64,000 nt of DNA from Paraescarpia echinospica (taxonomy: Eukaryota > Annelida > Polychaeta > Sabellida > Siboglinidae): NCBI GenBank assembly GCA_020002185.1, contig CM034531.1:42341867-42405866 (forward strand), read 5' to 3'. The position numbers and the translations under genes are program-made. Under the pieces are notes generated by a model that did not search any database, was not told where the DNA came from, and was given only the letters and a program-made list of their open reading frames with translations. Within the stretch, counting starts at the first letter, position 1. Each line of letters opens with the position of its first letter. Positions 12,007 to 23,660 of the stretch are shown here, piece after piece.

Positions 12007-12190
12007 AGAGTGAAACCTCTTTATTAACGTCACCTGTAGGACTGGAAGAAAGTGTCCCGAATAATGAGGTGGCTGTATTACTGAAGTGGCTGTATTAACA
12101 GGATTAATTTCCTATACTTTACTGTATATGGCAATGATCTAGGAGTATCTTAGGGTGACCTCAGTTGCAATGTGGCTGTATTACCGTAAA
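12007..12190. mobile_element. Decayed MITE, pogo/Tigger-like ends
   Basis: It begins agtgaaacctctttattaac and contains ttaatttcctatacttta and a gcaatgtggctgtattac segment. These are shared, partly in reverse orientation, with elements at 54594-54778 and 62324-62509. The CAGTNNAACCTC-type end suggests a non-autonomous Tc1/mariner-superfamily element. No transposase is present. The right end is poorly defined. Confidence 0.5.
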
Positions 12191-13888
12191 GCAAAGTTCA
12201 TATAAAAATGATATACTTGAATTTGGCAGTGACCATACAGAAATTGACCGCAATGCCCTGATAGCTAAGCCAGGTCCCAATACCCTCTAGTGAGAGTCAG
12301 TGGTATAATAACTGGCTTAACAGGAGTTACTCGGCCCAGATTTATGCACGATTTCAATGGCCAGCAGGATGATTTGTGTAATTATTGATAAACATACATG
12401 GTTAATATAATAATTTGTCCGTATTTGCCTGTCTAAAATTAGTCAGTATTTATAATTATATCTGGACTGGTGCATGTTGAAAATAACTATTTGTAGAGAT
12501 GATAGTGTATGATTATAGCATTTATCGTAATTGCAGTTTTCGTAATTGCATTAATGCTACCGTACACTGCTATACTAGCAGTGGTGTTAGGTACGATAAT
12601 AAGATTATACCATCATTACTATGATTACTTCACTCTACTGCAGTCCAATAAACACTGACTTGCTGTTCCTCTGGTAGTTATAATAACACAATATACCTTT
12701 TCCATAACATATATATAATATATATATAATTTTGTTATGTAATAGCATCTTTGCTTGTTTACTGTGTAAATGCCATGACATTCTATCAACAGTCACGTGT
12801 TCCCACAAGTTATTTGCACTATGATATAATTTTGAGTAAGTTTGTTTGAAATGTAAAACCAAATTTGCAGTTTTGGTTTGAACTGTTTACAATTCACAAA
12901 GTAGCCATAATATTTGGCCACATGCCAAATTGTGGCATAAAACCGGCACAAGTAGATGGTATTTGGGTTTATTGAAACTACTGTATGTGTTAACCAAGAC
13001 AACAAAGCTATAAATGTTAATGTGGCCCGTAATGTGTTGCAGCTGTAATGCAACTGTGCTGCCACAGCCTCTTTTGCCGCCATGTTGTCTAAGTACCTGC
13101 ATCTATTTTCACAATACTGATAGTGTCTAAAATAAACAAAATCATAATATATATTTGAAGAATGGCCCATGCCTAACTGAATAAAGCTAATATACTGATG
13201 TGTGTTGCAGCAATTACCATGACAGTGGTTTAATATTGGTAATATTAACAAAACATGTATTACTATTACTGATCAGAAGTTAATATTTACAATGATTTCG
13301 TTACTTAACTCATTTTGAGATAGTTTGTATATTATTATATTATGAGGTACCGTATTCTTTTTTAGTATGCAGTATACTTACCAAATATTCTTAAAGATAC
13401 AAAAATATTATATTTCTCAAACCAGCGTGAAAATGAAAAAAGGTGATGCCACATGGTGGAAATAATGTGTATTTGTTACTGTTTCTACTGCACTCCACTA
13501 TGTTGTCATTCAGTTCCATTTTTTAAATAAACATGGCGCCATTTACACGCATGTCACTCTGGATTAGAAAACACAATTTTGTCAATTATTTATGGTTACC
13601 AAGTATTTACTATTTCACATTAGAGACATAAGTTAGAAGACAAATGACCTGCATGACAGTGGTGCTAAGACATGGACAAAGTCAGAGAGCAGGCCATGTC
13701 ATCCTCTGTATACATTCAAGTTTAGTTAGATGACACACGTCAACATAACTGAAGCTAACTGGAAGTGATTTATACATCCATGTGATGATGATTTTGTGGT
13801 CAAAAGGATACTGGAACTTTACAAAGGCTGTGGATGCAGGTGGAACTTTCTTTCTCATATTGTCAATGGTTGACAGCGCATTACAATA

Positions 13889-13985
13889 AATGATTGATCC
13901 AGTGATCAGTTTTAGTCACAAACCGACGTCAGACCCTGCTGGTACGCTAATTAGGGCACATACGCTAAAGAAACGAATACAGTAA
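13889..13985. repeat. Dispersed repeat, copy 1
   Basis: The segment gatccagtgatcagttttag through acgctaattagggcacatac to aaagaaacgaatacagtaa has a diverged partner at 54969-55072 in the NOM1-like gene, in the same orientation. It is probably a fragment of an interspersed element of unknown class. Confidence 0.6.
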
Positions 13986-14981
13986 ATTGTATTGATGATT
14001 ATATTTGGTTAATCATGTCATTTTGTAGTTTTAAATTATATCTGTAGTCACATATTTGCTAAATCAATGTGAATTGTTTGGCCTCCCTAAACTATAATGT
14101 AAAGCTCAAAACTTGCAGACGTATACAGCTTATAGATATTATAATGGCAGCCTTTGTTTTCTTAATAAATTGTCAGTTCAGATCCATAACACATTCAGTG
14201 AACACAATCAACTGTGGACCAGCCAGGGTTTGAAATAACACTGGAACTAGTGGTCTTGATGAAGCCAGGTAATAAAGTTAATGGAATGTGTCATGGAAAT
14301 AAAATCGCTTGAACTAGTCACAGAAATAAGGTCACATGATAAAACATTGGAATAACGTAGCAAAAATAGCTTTAGAGTAAATCAGAACAAGTAAGAGACA
14401 TAAATACTTTGTGTTAAACATCCATTCCATAATTATTTTTAAAGATGATCACGCACTAACCTTAAAGTAACCATTTATCGTTAAAGGACGGTTGTCTTTT
14501 CTATTAGGTAGGTATTAACAGGAATCTGAATCAATTGTACTTTGCCTGACTTGTGGCTTGGGTGAAATGTGTGTGTGGGTAGGAACACATGCTATTGAAA
14601 TAAGTGTCAATTACAGAGAGTATTGTTTTTTTACTATTTTTTTACAATTTGAATGTTTACAAATTGAACATTTTGCTGGCTGATTTTCCTCCAGCTGCAT
14701 GTTAAAATAGTGTTATCAATCTCTATTTAGCAGTGTAAATTATAAAATATGCATGCATATATATATATGCAAACAGTATACAATTACAAAGTAATGACAT
14801 CTATGTTTCTATAAATAAAAACGCATGTGCTACTCTAAATGATCATGTCATATTAGCTTGTATAAAACTAAACAAATATTAACCTTGTCACGTATGGCTG
14901 ATTTTGACTATTCATCACATGACAGCAAGCCATGTCTACACCATACAACATTCGTGAACCTTATTATCTTGCATGAAATGG

Positions 14982-15812
14982 TGTAGTTTTCAAGAGGAAC
15001 TAGTCTACCGTCTTACTGAACCAACTTCCATTGAGTGTACTTGTACTCGAATACTTAACACTGTGAAACTCTTACAAACAAAATTGGACGCGGTTGACTG
15101 GAATCCTGTGGTTTGTAAGCGCCCATGGTTGTATGGTCATGTGATACTAGACCATTCATCAGCAGTGTGTGGGGGGGTGCAGGTGGTGTAGGCAAATACT
15201 GCTCATTTGCATATCAATAGAAAGGTATGCAGGCCAGTGCTGTTCATGGTTCCCCAATCATCACTAGGTAGCTGACAACTGTAGGAGCTAGGGGCTTGTC
15301 AGAGGGGTATTACATATACCCTGCTTGCCTGAGAGGGTGCAAAACAGCAGCTGTCAATAGGTAAGTTGTGGAGTATATATATTGCCGTGGCGACAAGTAA
15401 GTCAATTTCATATGTGGTTGTGTCATCATATGGTTTGATGTTGTTGATGTGGCTTCAAGTATTTCAGCTTTCCAAGTGGGTTGTTCATACATGGCTCCTG
15501 CTGGAGTCGGCCAGGCATGACGCTTCTGTGCCATCAACTTGGTCTGTTCTGTTGGCAGACCCCATTTCGGGTGCTTGTTTAAAATGATGCAGAAGGCGGT
15601 TTTCTTGTAAATGTGGCAATATTTATTGTCGTTTTTTTAACATATCACAACGATGGGAAGACAGTGTATGTGCTCAGTGGTGTAGTGTAGGCAGAGTTAT
15701 GTGTTGGTTTACAGTTAGTCACCCCAAGGTTTAATCAAGAAAACCGGATTGGGACTGCTTAAACTGATACCTGCATTGTCCCTTATGTGAGATTCTTGTC
15801 ACAAACACTTAA
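14982..15812. repeat. Intronic duplicated segment, copy A
   Basis: It aligns collinearly by eye with 21748-22565. Shared anchors are gagtgtacttg.actcgaata, ggttgtatggtcatgtga, tatgcaggcca, gtcggccaggc.tgatgcttc, gcagaccccattt, aaatgtggcaatatttattg and a terminal cac.caagca/cacttaa segment. The anchors at 15029 and 15739 are 711 bases apart, as are their partners at 21794 and 22504. There is no long conserved reading frame between the copies. It may be an old segmental duplication within the intron or two insertions of one long element. Confidence 0.75.
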
Positions 15813-17293
15813 TCTCTTAATCTGTTTTCTCAATACTTAATAAAAGACGGGCATTTTGACCACATAAATGTATGCATTATGGGTGTGTATGTTTCATATG
15901 ACCAGTCACTGTAAATAAAGACAATTATTTAAAATATATCTGAAATTGAAAACATTAAACATTTAAAGTGTATAATATATGTGCAAAAAAATGCCAGCTT
16001 AAATTAAGTTTGTCCATGAAATTGGAACAGTTTTGTAAGAAATATGTTGCAGCCAGTGCCGTTAAATTCTGGCTTGTCATAAACTGATATGATCTGTAGT
16101 ACAGTTTGTTGCAATTGCCCTGCAGCATTGTACAGGTAGTGTGGAATTTAAGAGTTCAGGTCAGTTATGTGAGCAATTCTGCAGTGTGCTTTACATGAAA
16201 CAGGCAACCTGTGATACCTGGCCCACCGAGCAATGACCCAGAGGGATTCAGTGGTTTAAACATCAACTAACATATGTTATGATATATGAGACTGTTCTAC
16301 CAAAGAAACAAAACCATCCAACAGTCTTTTTGAGTTCTTCACTTTCCAGCATGTCACAGAGTTGCTCTCCTCCATATTCCTTCTAGGAATAGTCTACATG
16401 TATTAAGTATTGTTATTATTATTTTGTCTCTGCTGTAGAAACCCCCCAACTAAGTTGAAATAATCATAATTTTAATTATACATGTCTGGTTGCGTGACTG
16501 ATGAGATGTCGTATTGAAGCAGCATTATGTCTTACTTAAGGCATTGTAAAGAAGTCCTTGTCCTGGCGGTATGTAGTATGTCTTACAAGGTATCAACATC
16601 ATCTCTTACTAGGCGTGGTCCACATTGAATGCTTTGTGTAAGCCACATCCACCCAGGTCACATCAACTAGCCTTATGTTCAGGTGTGTCATTTAGACACT
16701 GATGACTACATATAGGTAAAATAAATGCTTACATAGTCAATCTACACAGACTATCAGTAAATCGTTAACACGGAAAAGGTTATTGTGCCTGGATATCCAT
16801 TAGAAATCAAATGCCTCGTGTAGTGTTAATGTTGCTGAAATAGCCAGCCATGTATTGCGGGGACTGTAACGTCATCGGTTAACACAACAAAGTGGCAGTT
16901 TGTTTGGAGCCAGACAGTTTAGATACAGTTATGTATGGTGCAAATTAAATCTTGGACCTTTATAAATTGTTACCAGTGTCTGGGGATGTATTGTATGTGG
17001 TTGCTTGAAGCGATGATCAAGTGTGTACAGAGACTTGCTGAAGGCCACCACCCATATCAGGTACACAGACATTGTTGACAAATCACCGATAACCTGTTTG
17101 GGAGCCTACAACTGGGCTCACTTCACACATGAGATGTGACAGTCAGACCGTTACTGATGTCATCGGGTCAGGTTCTCATCATTAGTGGGACACAGGTTCA
17201 TTTCACTGTCAAGTTCTATTCTCATACAGTTTTAATTGTTGGTTGAATTGTGTGATTAGACAGAGCTTATGGTTTGTTGTTCCAAATGCAATA
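15813..17293. other. Intron 3, gene-free segment
   Basis: AT-rich sequence with no exon, RNA gene or clear repeat that I can support. Confidence 0.5.
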
Positions 17294-17480
17294 CAGTAAA
17301 ACCTGTGCATAGCAGACATCATCAAGATTGTACACGATGTCCGGTATGGCAAGGTTACTGTTATATGGACAGGTAGTAGAATCTAGGAATGCAATCTAGT
17401 CATTCGAGACTTTCAAAAGTGTCCATTGTAGACAACAATTTTTTGTTGTAGACATGTGTCCACAAAGGCAGGTTTCACTG
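17294..17480. mobile_element. MITE with terminal inverted repeats
   Basis: The left end reads cagtaaaacctgtgcatagc. The right end, reverse-complemented, reads cagtgaaacctgcctttgtg. The interior has repeated tgtccattgtagacaacaa-type segments. The element is 187 bases long, with TA on the left. CAGTRAAACCTG ends fit non-autonomous pogo/Tigger-like (Tc1/mariner superfamily) elements. It has no coding capacity. Confidence 0.65.
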
Positions 17481-17567
17481 AAATAACAAATAATATTAAT
17501 TTATTTTTAAAGGAAGTTTAGCTACATTTCAGAGTCTGGATAATGGGCCCTGTAAGCTTTCAAAACG

Positions 17568-18611
17568 TCCTTGTTTCCTTCACCAGTGTTGGTGTCTCCT
17601 TGTTTCCTTCGCCAGTGTTGGTGTCTCCTTGTTTTCTTTGCCAGTGTTGGTGTCTCCTTGTTTCCTTCGCCAGTGTTGGTGTCTCCTTGTTTCCTTTGCC
17701 AGTGTTGGTGTCTCCTTGTTTCCTTTGCCAGTGTTGGTGTCTCCTTGTTTCCTTCGTCAGTGTTGGTGTCTCCTTGTTTCCTTCGCCAGTGTTGGTGTCT
17801 CCTTGTTTCCTTCGCCAGTGTTGGTGTCTCCTTGTTTCCTTCGCCAGTGTTGGTGTCTCCTTGTTTCCTTCGCCAGTGTTGGTGTCTCCTTGTTTCCTTC
17901 GCCAGTGTTGGTGTCTCCTTGTTTCCTTTGCCAGTGTTGGTGTCTCCTTGTTCCCTTCACCAGTGTTGGTGTCTCCTTGTTTCCTTCGCCAGTGTTGGTG
18001 TCTCCTTGTTTCCATCACCAGTGTTGGTGTCTCCTTGTTTCCTTCACCAGTGTTGGTGTGTCCTTGTTTCCTTTGCCAGTGTTGGTATCTCCTTGTTTCC
18101 TTCACCAGTGTTGGTGTCTCCTTGTTTCCTTCATCAGTGTTGGTGTCTCCTTGTTTCCTTCGCCAGTGTTGGTGTCTCCTTGTTTCCTTCACCAGTGTTG
18201 ATGTCTCCTTGTTTCCTTCACCAGTGTTGGTGTCTCTTTGTTTCCTTCGCCAGTGTTGGTGTCTCCTTGTTTCCTTCACCAGTGTTGGTGTCTCCTTGTT
18301 TCCTTCACCAGAGTTGGTGTCTCCTTGTTTCCTTCACCAGTGTTGGTGTCTCCTTGTTTCCTTTGCCAGTGTTGGTGTCTCCTTGTTTCCTTTGCCAGTG
18401 TTGGTGTCTCCTTGTTTCCTTCGCCAGTGTTGGTGTCTCCTTGTTTCCTTCGCCAGTGTTGGTGTCTCCTTGTTTCCTTTGCCAGTGTTGGTGTCTCCTT
18501 GTTTCCTTCGCCAGTGTTGGTGTCTCCTTGTTTCCTTCGCCAGTGTTGGTGTCTCCTTGTTTCCTGCGCCAGTGTTGGTGTCTCCTTGTTTCCTTCGCCA
18601 GTGTTGGTGTT
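17568..18611. repeat. 29-bp minisatellite, about 36 copies
   Basis: The unit is cagtgttggtgtctccttg followed by tttccttcgc (29 bases). The main variant site is cttcgc / cttcac / ctttgc. Because 29 is not a multiple of three and the unit has no stop in any + frame, every + frame stays open and yields the same 29-residue peptide repeat (SPVLVSPCFLRQCWCLLVSF...). The long open frames here (359 and 362 residues on +, 239 on -) are therefore artefacts of the repeat. Confidence 0.95.
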
Positions 18612-20059
18612 CACTGGCTTAACCATGTTGGTGGTTGTCACACGACAGCAGTTCAATAATGCCTGTGGTTGGGTTGTAGTTGGTATGTGCTTTGAACCTG
18701 GCACATATCAAACTGCTGGCTTCACCCATGTAGTTTTAAAGAGGGGTCAGATATGTGTTATATCACAATCAAGAATATAAATTGTATATAGTGCCATGTG
18801 TAGTACAGTTTGCAGCACTACAGTGGCTGTGCTTGCACCAACAAACTAAGGCCGTGGTGATGGGGCAGGGTTAATAATAATGTGTGGTCTTGTATACCAG
18901 CGGTATCCTCTTACTCAATTATCAGAGTGTGTTTTGGCAGTAGCTATTGCAGCACCGTTGTGGGTTTTTGTAGACCGAGGCCATCAGCTCTGCGAGTCCA
19001 CGACAGGCTTATTCCATTTCACTGTATAGGATATTTTTCTTCCCCTGGCATAGACACCAGGTAAAACAGACAAACAACGTTTGGTGTCTCTCCCAAAAAA
19101 ACAAAGTGGGGGAATGAAACTGCCCAAGTTTCAAAAATAAACTGCAGATTCAAATTGCAGCACTCTACCTATGAACTAAGGCATGCTAGTGGAAAAGGAG
19201 ATGGGGTGGGTTAATAGAAAGGGAGATGGGGTGGGTTAATAGGAAGGGGCTGTGCATATTATTGTTGCAAGCAGGGTTGACATGTAGATCAGAGCAAGTC
19301 CCCACCAACTGACAGTTGACAACAGTGGACAGAGGTGTAATTGTCTGTTGGTGAACCAGCCATTATGCCATTATAACATTCCACAGTGCAGCAGGCATCT
19401 AACATTACCAGTGTGTTGGCCATGCAGGTCGCTTTAACATAATGGCCGTTATCTGTACCCATGAATGTTGGAAATAATACAGGCAATGTTTTTAATCTAT
19501 TTTGAGGTTTTTTATGGTGGCAGTTCATTGCGCCACTTGCCTGCAATTGTCAATTTGAAATGGGTGAGTGGACATGTTATGCAGGTAGAATACTTTAAAG
19601 CCGCCACATCATAAACACAATCAGTTGTTCTATTTATGTATTGGAGAAAAGTGAAAAAATACAACTATGTATATATCACTTATTGGCACTGTTTTACTGT
19701 TCACAAATAAGACTTGGTGGTACTGTTAATTCTTGTAAACTACACATTGTTGATAATATTTATTTTAATTGTTGTCAACATCATGGCATTTAGGAATTTT
19801 AATTTGTTATAGGAATTAGCTGAAAACGTAACAACATGTAGCAATTCATTAGTACTCCATTCCATGAACAAATTGATTCATGACCATCTGGCCCACCTAT
19901 TAATTACTTTCTGGGCTATAGTTCATAGAACTATAGCATGCCCTGCTATAATCCACACTATCATAGCTTACAATGCCATTTATTTTACTGGGGCACATTT
20001 GTGTAATCCATGGGCAGTGGCCCACCCTACCATAAACCACAATAACCTAGCCTATTACC
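18612..20059. other. Intron 3 segment with tRNA-like SINE debris
   Basis: No exon is supported. A direct duplication of ggagatggggtgggttaata lies at 19197-19245. A related accaacaaactaaggc... gggttaata segment occurs at 18838-18875. The SINE-like piece is listed separately. Confidence 0.45.
19095..19200 (-). mobile_element. tRNA-like SINE fragment (degraded)
   Basis: The stretch with cccaagtttcaaaaataaac, gattcaaattgcagcactct and acctatgaactaaggc resembles segments at 33770-33875 and 57840-57915. On the - strand the order is a degenerate A-box-like region, then a degenerate GGTTCGAATC-type B box, as in tRNA-derived SINEs. It is too decayed for a firm call. Confidence 0.4.
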
Positions 20060-20395
20060 ATAAGACACATGCTGTTGGCTGCCATATCTCAGAAACCATT
20101 CAGCAACTTTATCTGTAATTTGGCACAGACGTATCTTAGGGTACTGCCACTATGCACAAGAAATATGTATTTGATTGAATTATTCAAAGGGTCTTAAAAA
20201 CTAGTAAATTTTAACATTTTGCCTATTTTTTCAAAAAGTCTTCAGTAACATTTTCTTTGATTTTGCATATAAATTTCATGTGGCAGTATCACTATACACA
20301 AGAAATCTGTATTTGATTGAATCATTCTAAAGGCACCTCAGGGCCCCCCAAAATGCAAAATTGTCTGCACGAATAGAACCTGAGAAACTTTAAAA
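20060..20395. repeat. Dispersed repeat family R1, copy 1
   Basis: It contains ggctgccatatctcagaaac, cattcagcaactttatctgt, tcttagggtactgccactat and gcacaagaaatatgtatttg. The same elements occur in reverse orientation at 56930-57110 and 57635-57835. A second partial copy of the last segment lies at 20283-20345, followed by ggccccccaaaatgcaaaa. It is an interspersed element of unknown class. Confidence 0.75.
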
Positions 20396-21747
20396 CAACA
20401 ATAGGCATAATTATCAATGCAGTATAAAGATACAATCTATGATTAAAATAAAATAACTTAGGTATAAAATAATTTAAAAAAATAAAATATCTTAGGTATA
20501 CTCGAAAAGGTTAAAGCATATTTAGCTTAAATTATAAGGACTATTATTCAGATGTTTTACTATATATGTTGCAGATATTACTTCACTCCAATTCAATCAG
20601 TATTATGTCATTAATTGCTACTATTTTAAAGTCAAAATGCATGCTATGTATATGTACCTTGTGAACAAACAAAGTTTTATCATAGTTCATATCTTTCTTT
20701 CTATTCTGGAGGAGGGTGGTAGGGACAAAATGAGAACAGAAAATGTGTGCACATTTTCTTAAACAACCTTTAACTGTGCTACATGCGAGTTTGCAGCTCA
20801 CCAACTCTCCTGCAAGGGTTCTACAAACACTGGCCTAAATAGCAGAGTATCGGAGTAAAATTCTACAGTATTTTTAATAAACGTTAACTAATATATACAA
20901 CCTTCACGAAACTTACTTAATTTACAACTTTTTGATTCAACACCATTTTTACTGTCGAATGAACACACTGAATTAGTATTTTGTCAGTGCAGCATTCTTG
21001 GCACATGTTATACACGAGAATGTGGATTGTGGTGATGATAAGACGCAGTAGATGTCAGGTTTTTGATGAACTGATTGACAAGCGAACCAGCTGTCGGTCA
21101 TATACAGGTGTGGTAAACTTTGACATCCATTAGTCATGGTCCAGTGAACACGGCTAGTCTTGTATTTAATATCAGATAATTAAACGACAAGTTGGTGCAT
21201 AATTTCCTCATGCATTCTTCTCCTGTCACCTAGAGATGTCGGTGACAAAATGACAATGTCAGTCGATGACAAAATGACAATGTCAGTCGGTAACAAAATG
21301 ACACTGTGCATGTTTGACGTAATTTGCTATCAATAATGTCATGTGAGTTTTACTTAAATAATGTGTAGTATATGTGGAAAACATAACAATTTAAAATCAC
21401 AGAATTGACTCATTTTAAGATGATTCATGTATGAAGTGTAAAGTGCTTTAAGTAGTCCTAAATGGACTGGATACTGCACTAAAACAGAATTTATTGTTTA
21501 TTTTGTGAGAAGAACGGAAAACATTTGCTTGATGAATATATGTTTTGAAACGTTGTTTTGGTAACAGTACATTTATTAAATAATTGCAATTATTTACTCT
21601 TCTTGAATAGATATGTTTATTTAACAGACAAAAACTTGACAAGCAACATAAAACAGTTTGTGTCTTTAGACAAAACTGGACCATGTTTACACGCAAACAC
21701 AACAAGGAATCAGCGCTTTTGAAATGGCTGCTACCATGTTATATAGT
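20396..21747. other. Intron 3, gene-free segment
   Basis: AT-rich intron. A 27-base unit (tcggtgacaaaatgacaatg plus tcag) is repeated about three times at 21230-21305. The block 21125-21215 has a diverged partner at 23765-23865, listed below. No exon is seen. Confidence 0.5.
21125..21215. repeat. Short duplicated block, partner at 23765-23865
   Basis: Both copies read catccattagtcatggt / aatgtccaatggtcacgt, then gtatttaatatcagataatta / catttattgtcagataatta, then gacaagttggtgca and tttcctcatgc. The order is the same in both. It is probably part of the same duplication history as 14982-15812 and 21748-22565. Confidence 0.55.
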
Positions 21748-22565
21748 GTAGCTTTCAAAGCTAATTAATCTACCTCCGCTCAGAAACTACCTCCAATGAG
21801 TGTACTTGCACTCGAATAACTATCACTGTGAAAGTTTTATAAACAAAATTCAATACTGTTGAGTGGAACCATGTTAACGCTTATGGGTTGTAAACGCTTT
21901 TGGTTGTATGGTCATGTGACACTATATCATTCATGATTGGCCTATGGGGGGTTTGGAAGAGGCTGGGTCACATACAGCTCATTACCATATCAATAAGTAG
22001 GTATGCAGGCCAATGCTGGCCTAGCCTTGCCAATCATTAGGTACCTGACAATTATTGAAGCTGGGGGGTTGTGTCTTTATGGAAGGGTTGAAGACCCAGT
22101 GATCTGGCTGCAGCTGTTTTTAGGTGAGTGGTGGACTGTCTGTGTATCTACCTTATCGCCCATTAGTTTCATCCATTGTTTTATTGTAATTTATATATAA
22201 ATGTTGTTGATGTCCATTGTGTATTTACTTTAGGCTTTCTATGTGGGTACATCGACTGCTGATGTTGCAGTCGGCCAGGCGTGATGCTTCTGTTTCAGCA
22301 ACTTGGTGGCTCTGTTCTGCAGGCAGACCCCATTTATGTGCTTGTTTGAAATGTCGCAGATGGCTTGGAAATGTGGCAATATTTATTGGGGTTTTTGAGT
22401 AACCACCATGACAGGAACACAATTGATGTGCTCTGTGGTATGCTAGAAGCAGATTTATGGAGTTTGTGTGACAGTTTAGTTTGTACCCCCAAGTTATGGT
22501 CAAGGTAACCCCTTTAGTGATCCTTGCACGAGCTTACTACTACTAGGTCTCAAGCACTTAAATGT
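21748..22565. repeat. Intronic duplicated segment, copy B
   Basis: Diverged, collinear partner of 14982-15812 in the same orientation. The copies differ by many substitutions and small indels but have equal anchor-to-anchor length (711 bases), which suggests neutral drift after duplication. Confidence 0.75.
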
Positions 22566-23554
22566 GATGACTGTGTATTCCAGCCATGAGTTAAAGTAGG
22601 TTAGTAGTTGTGGTTAGCATGCCCGGTGCATAAATTTGAACAGATAAAACAGTACAAAATAAAGCAGAATAATGTGGTTAGAAGTAACAGGGCATTTTTA
22701 CAGTCTCTTGAAGGTATACTATGCTCACAGCCTGCTGAATGAAATGATTTCACATGAGTCAAAAGTATGGTTGTAGAGTAAAATAAATGGTTTGAATGCA
22801 TTTTGTTTGTAATTTCATATACAGGCTGCATGTCTGGATCAATGGGACTGTAATGGATGGGCAGAGAATAATGGTCAGTCGAATATGGGTCAATGGGACT
22901 GTAATGGACAGGCAGAGAGTAACAGTCAGTGGGATGTGTTCTTTGTTTCGTAGTTCTATCAATCACAATACTTGATTGTCCCTTGGAAAGAAATTCATTT
23001 GTAGTGTAGCAGCATATTAAAACAAATAAAACAGTTGTACATGTAATAAAAAAATGTAAAAATAGTAATAAAAGTTATATCGGTTACATTTGAAAAAATA
23101 AGTTCAATATGTTAAATAAGCTAAACATGTTAAATAAATTCAATAAGTTACAGAAGATAAATCATCTCACAAATCATCTCAGGCTGACTCAGTGTCAGAC
23201 TGGCAGGGTAGACTTGCAGAGATGGAGGGAATGCAGGACAGTTACTCTAATTGACGAGGGAACAAATGAGTTCGGAGTGCGATTTGCCTGTACAGATCCA
23301 CTAGACTGGTCTGCTTTTCTCCCACCACATTGCCACTAACCCTGACGGTTCATGCCAGAGTGTTGCGATGCACAACACCCAGGCCACTGTACCACACAAG
23401 AAATCCAAATGTAATAGAGCTTTCGATGTACCATCTTTAGAAGGTTTGAAGAACACGTGTGCTGACACTGAGTGGCCTGAACATGCATAAAAAATACAGC
23501 TTTTGCCGGCACTTTCTATTAATTACAGCAGTATTTTTTATCAAATGTAAGCTT
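22566..23554. other. Intron 3, gene-free segment
   Basis: It holds a two-copy repeat of gtcaatgggactgtaatgga with cagagagtaacagtcagt at 22835-22940. The 76-residue + frame at 23109-23339 has no family resemblance. Confidence 0.45.
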
Positions 23555-23660
23555 GGCACCAACAATGATGGATAGTCCCTTGGGAGGAGAAGGATTCTTC
23601 CTAAAATCTATTATGAGTTCTTCAGTTTTACGAATGTTCAGGTCTAAAACAAAAGCAGAG
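23555..23660 (-). mobile_element. LINE reverse-transcriptase remnant (CR1/L2/Rex-like motif)
   Basis: On the - strand the frame reads LDLNIRKTEELIIDFRKNPS followed by PPKGLSIIVG. This is the LNxxKTKExxxDFRRNPP motif that follows the YxDD/FADD block in CR1, L2 and Rex-type reverse transcriptases. The sequence upstream (23660-23760 on the - strand) is out of frame and decayed. It is antisense to the host gene. Confidence 0.7.

Larger units (their letters stand above)
10728..14981. other. Intron 3, gene-free segment
   Basis: AT-rich DNA without supported exons. It holds a MITE-like copy at 12007-12190 and one copy of a dispersed repeat at 13889-13985, both listed. A short acatgtagtacatgtaatac repeat lies at 11320-11350, and an AT-only stretch (ta)n at 12705-12730. 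The 152-residue - strand frame at 12793-13251 shows no family resemblance and is rejected. Confidence 0.55.

Noticed and set aside
12793..13251. 152-residue - strand open frame
   Set aside because: AT-rich, with no recognisable domain, no splice or promoter support and overlapping frames of equal quality.
17543..18780. Long open frames (359, 362, 190, 180 residues on +; 239 and 142 on -) as a repeat protein gene
   Set aside because: They are a direct result of a stop-free 29-bp tandem repeat. The peptide is identical in all + frames, with no splice signals or family resemblance.
23109..23339. Possible exon reading TQCQTGRVDLQRWRECRTVT
   Set aside because: No matching splice phases to join the phase-1 neighbours and no family recognised.
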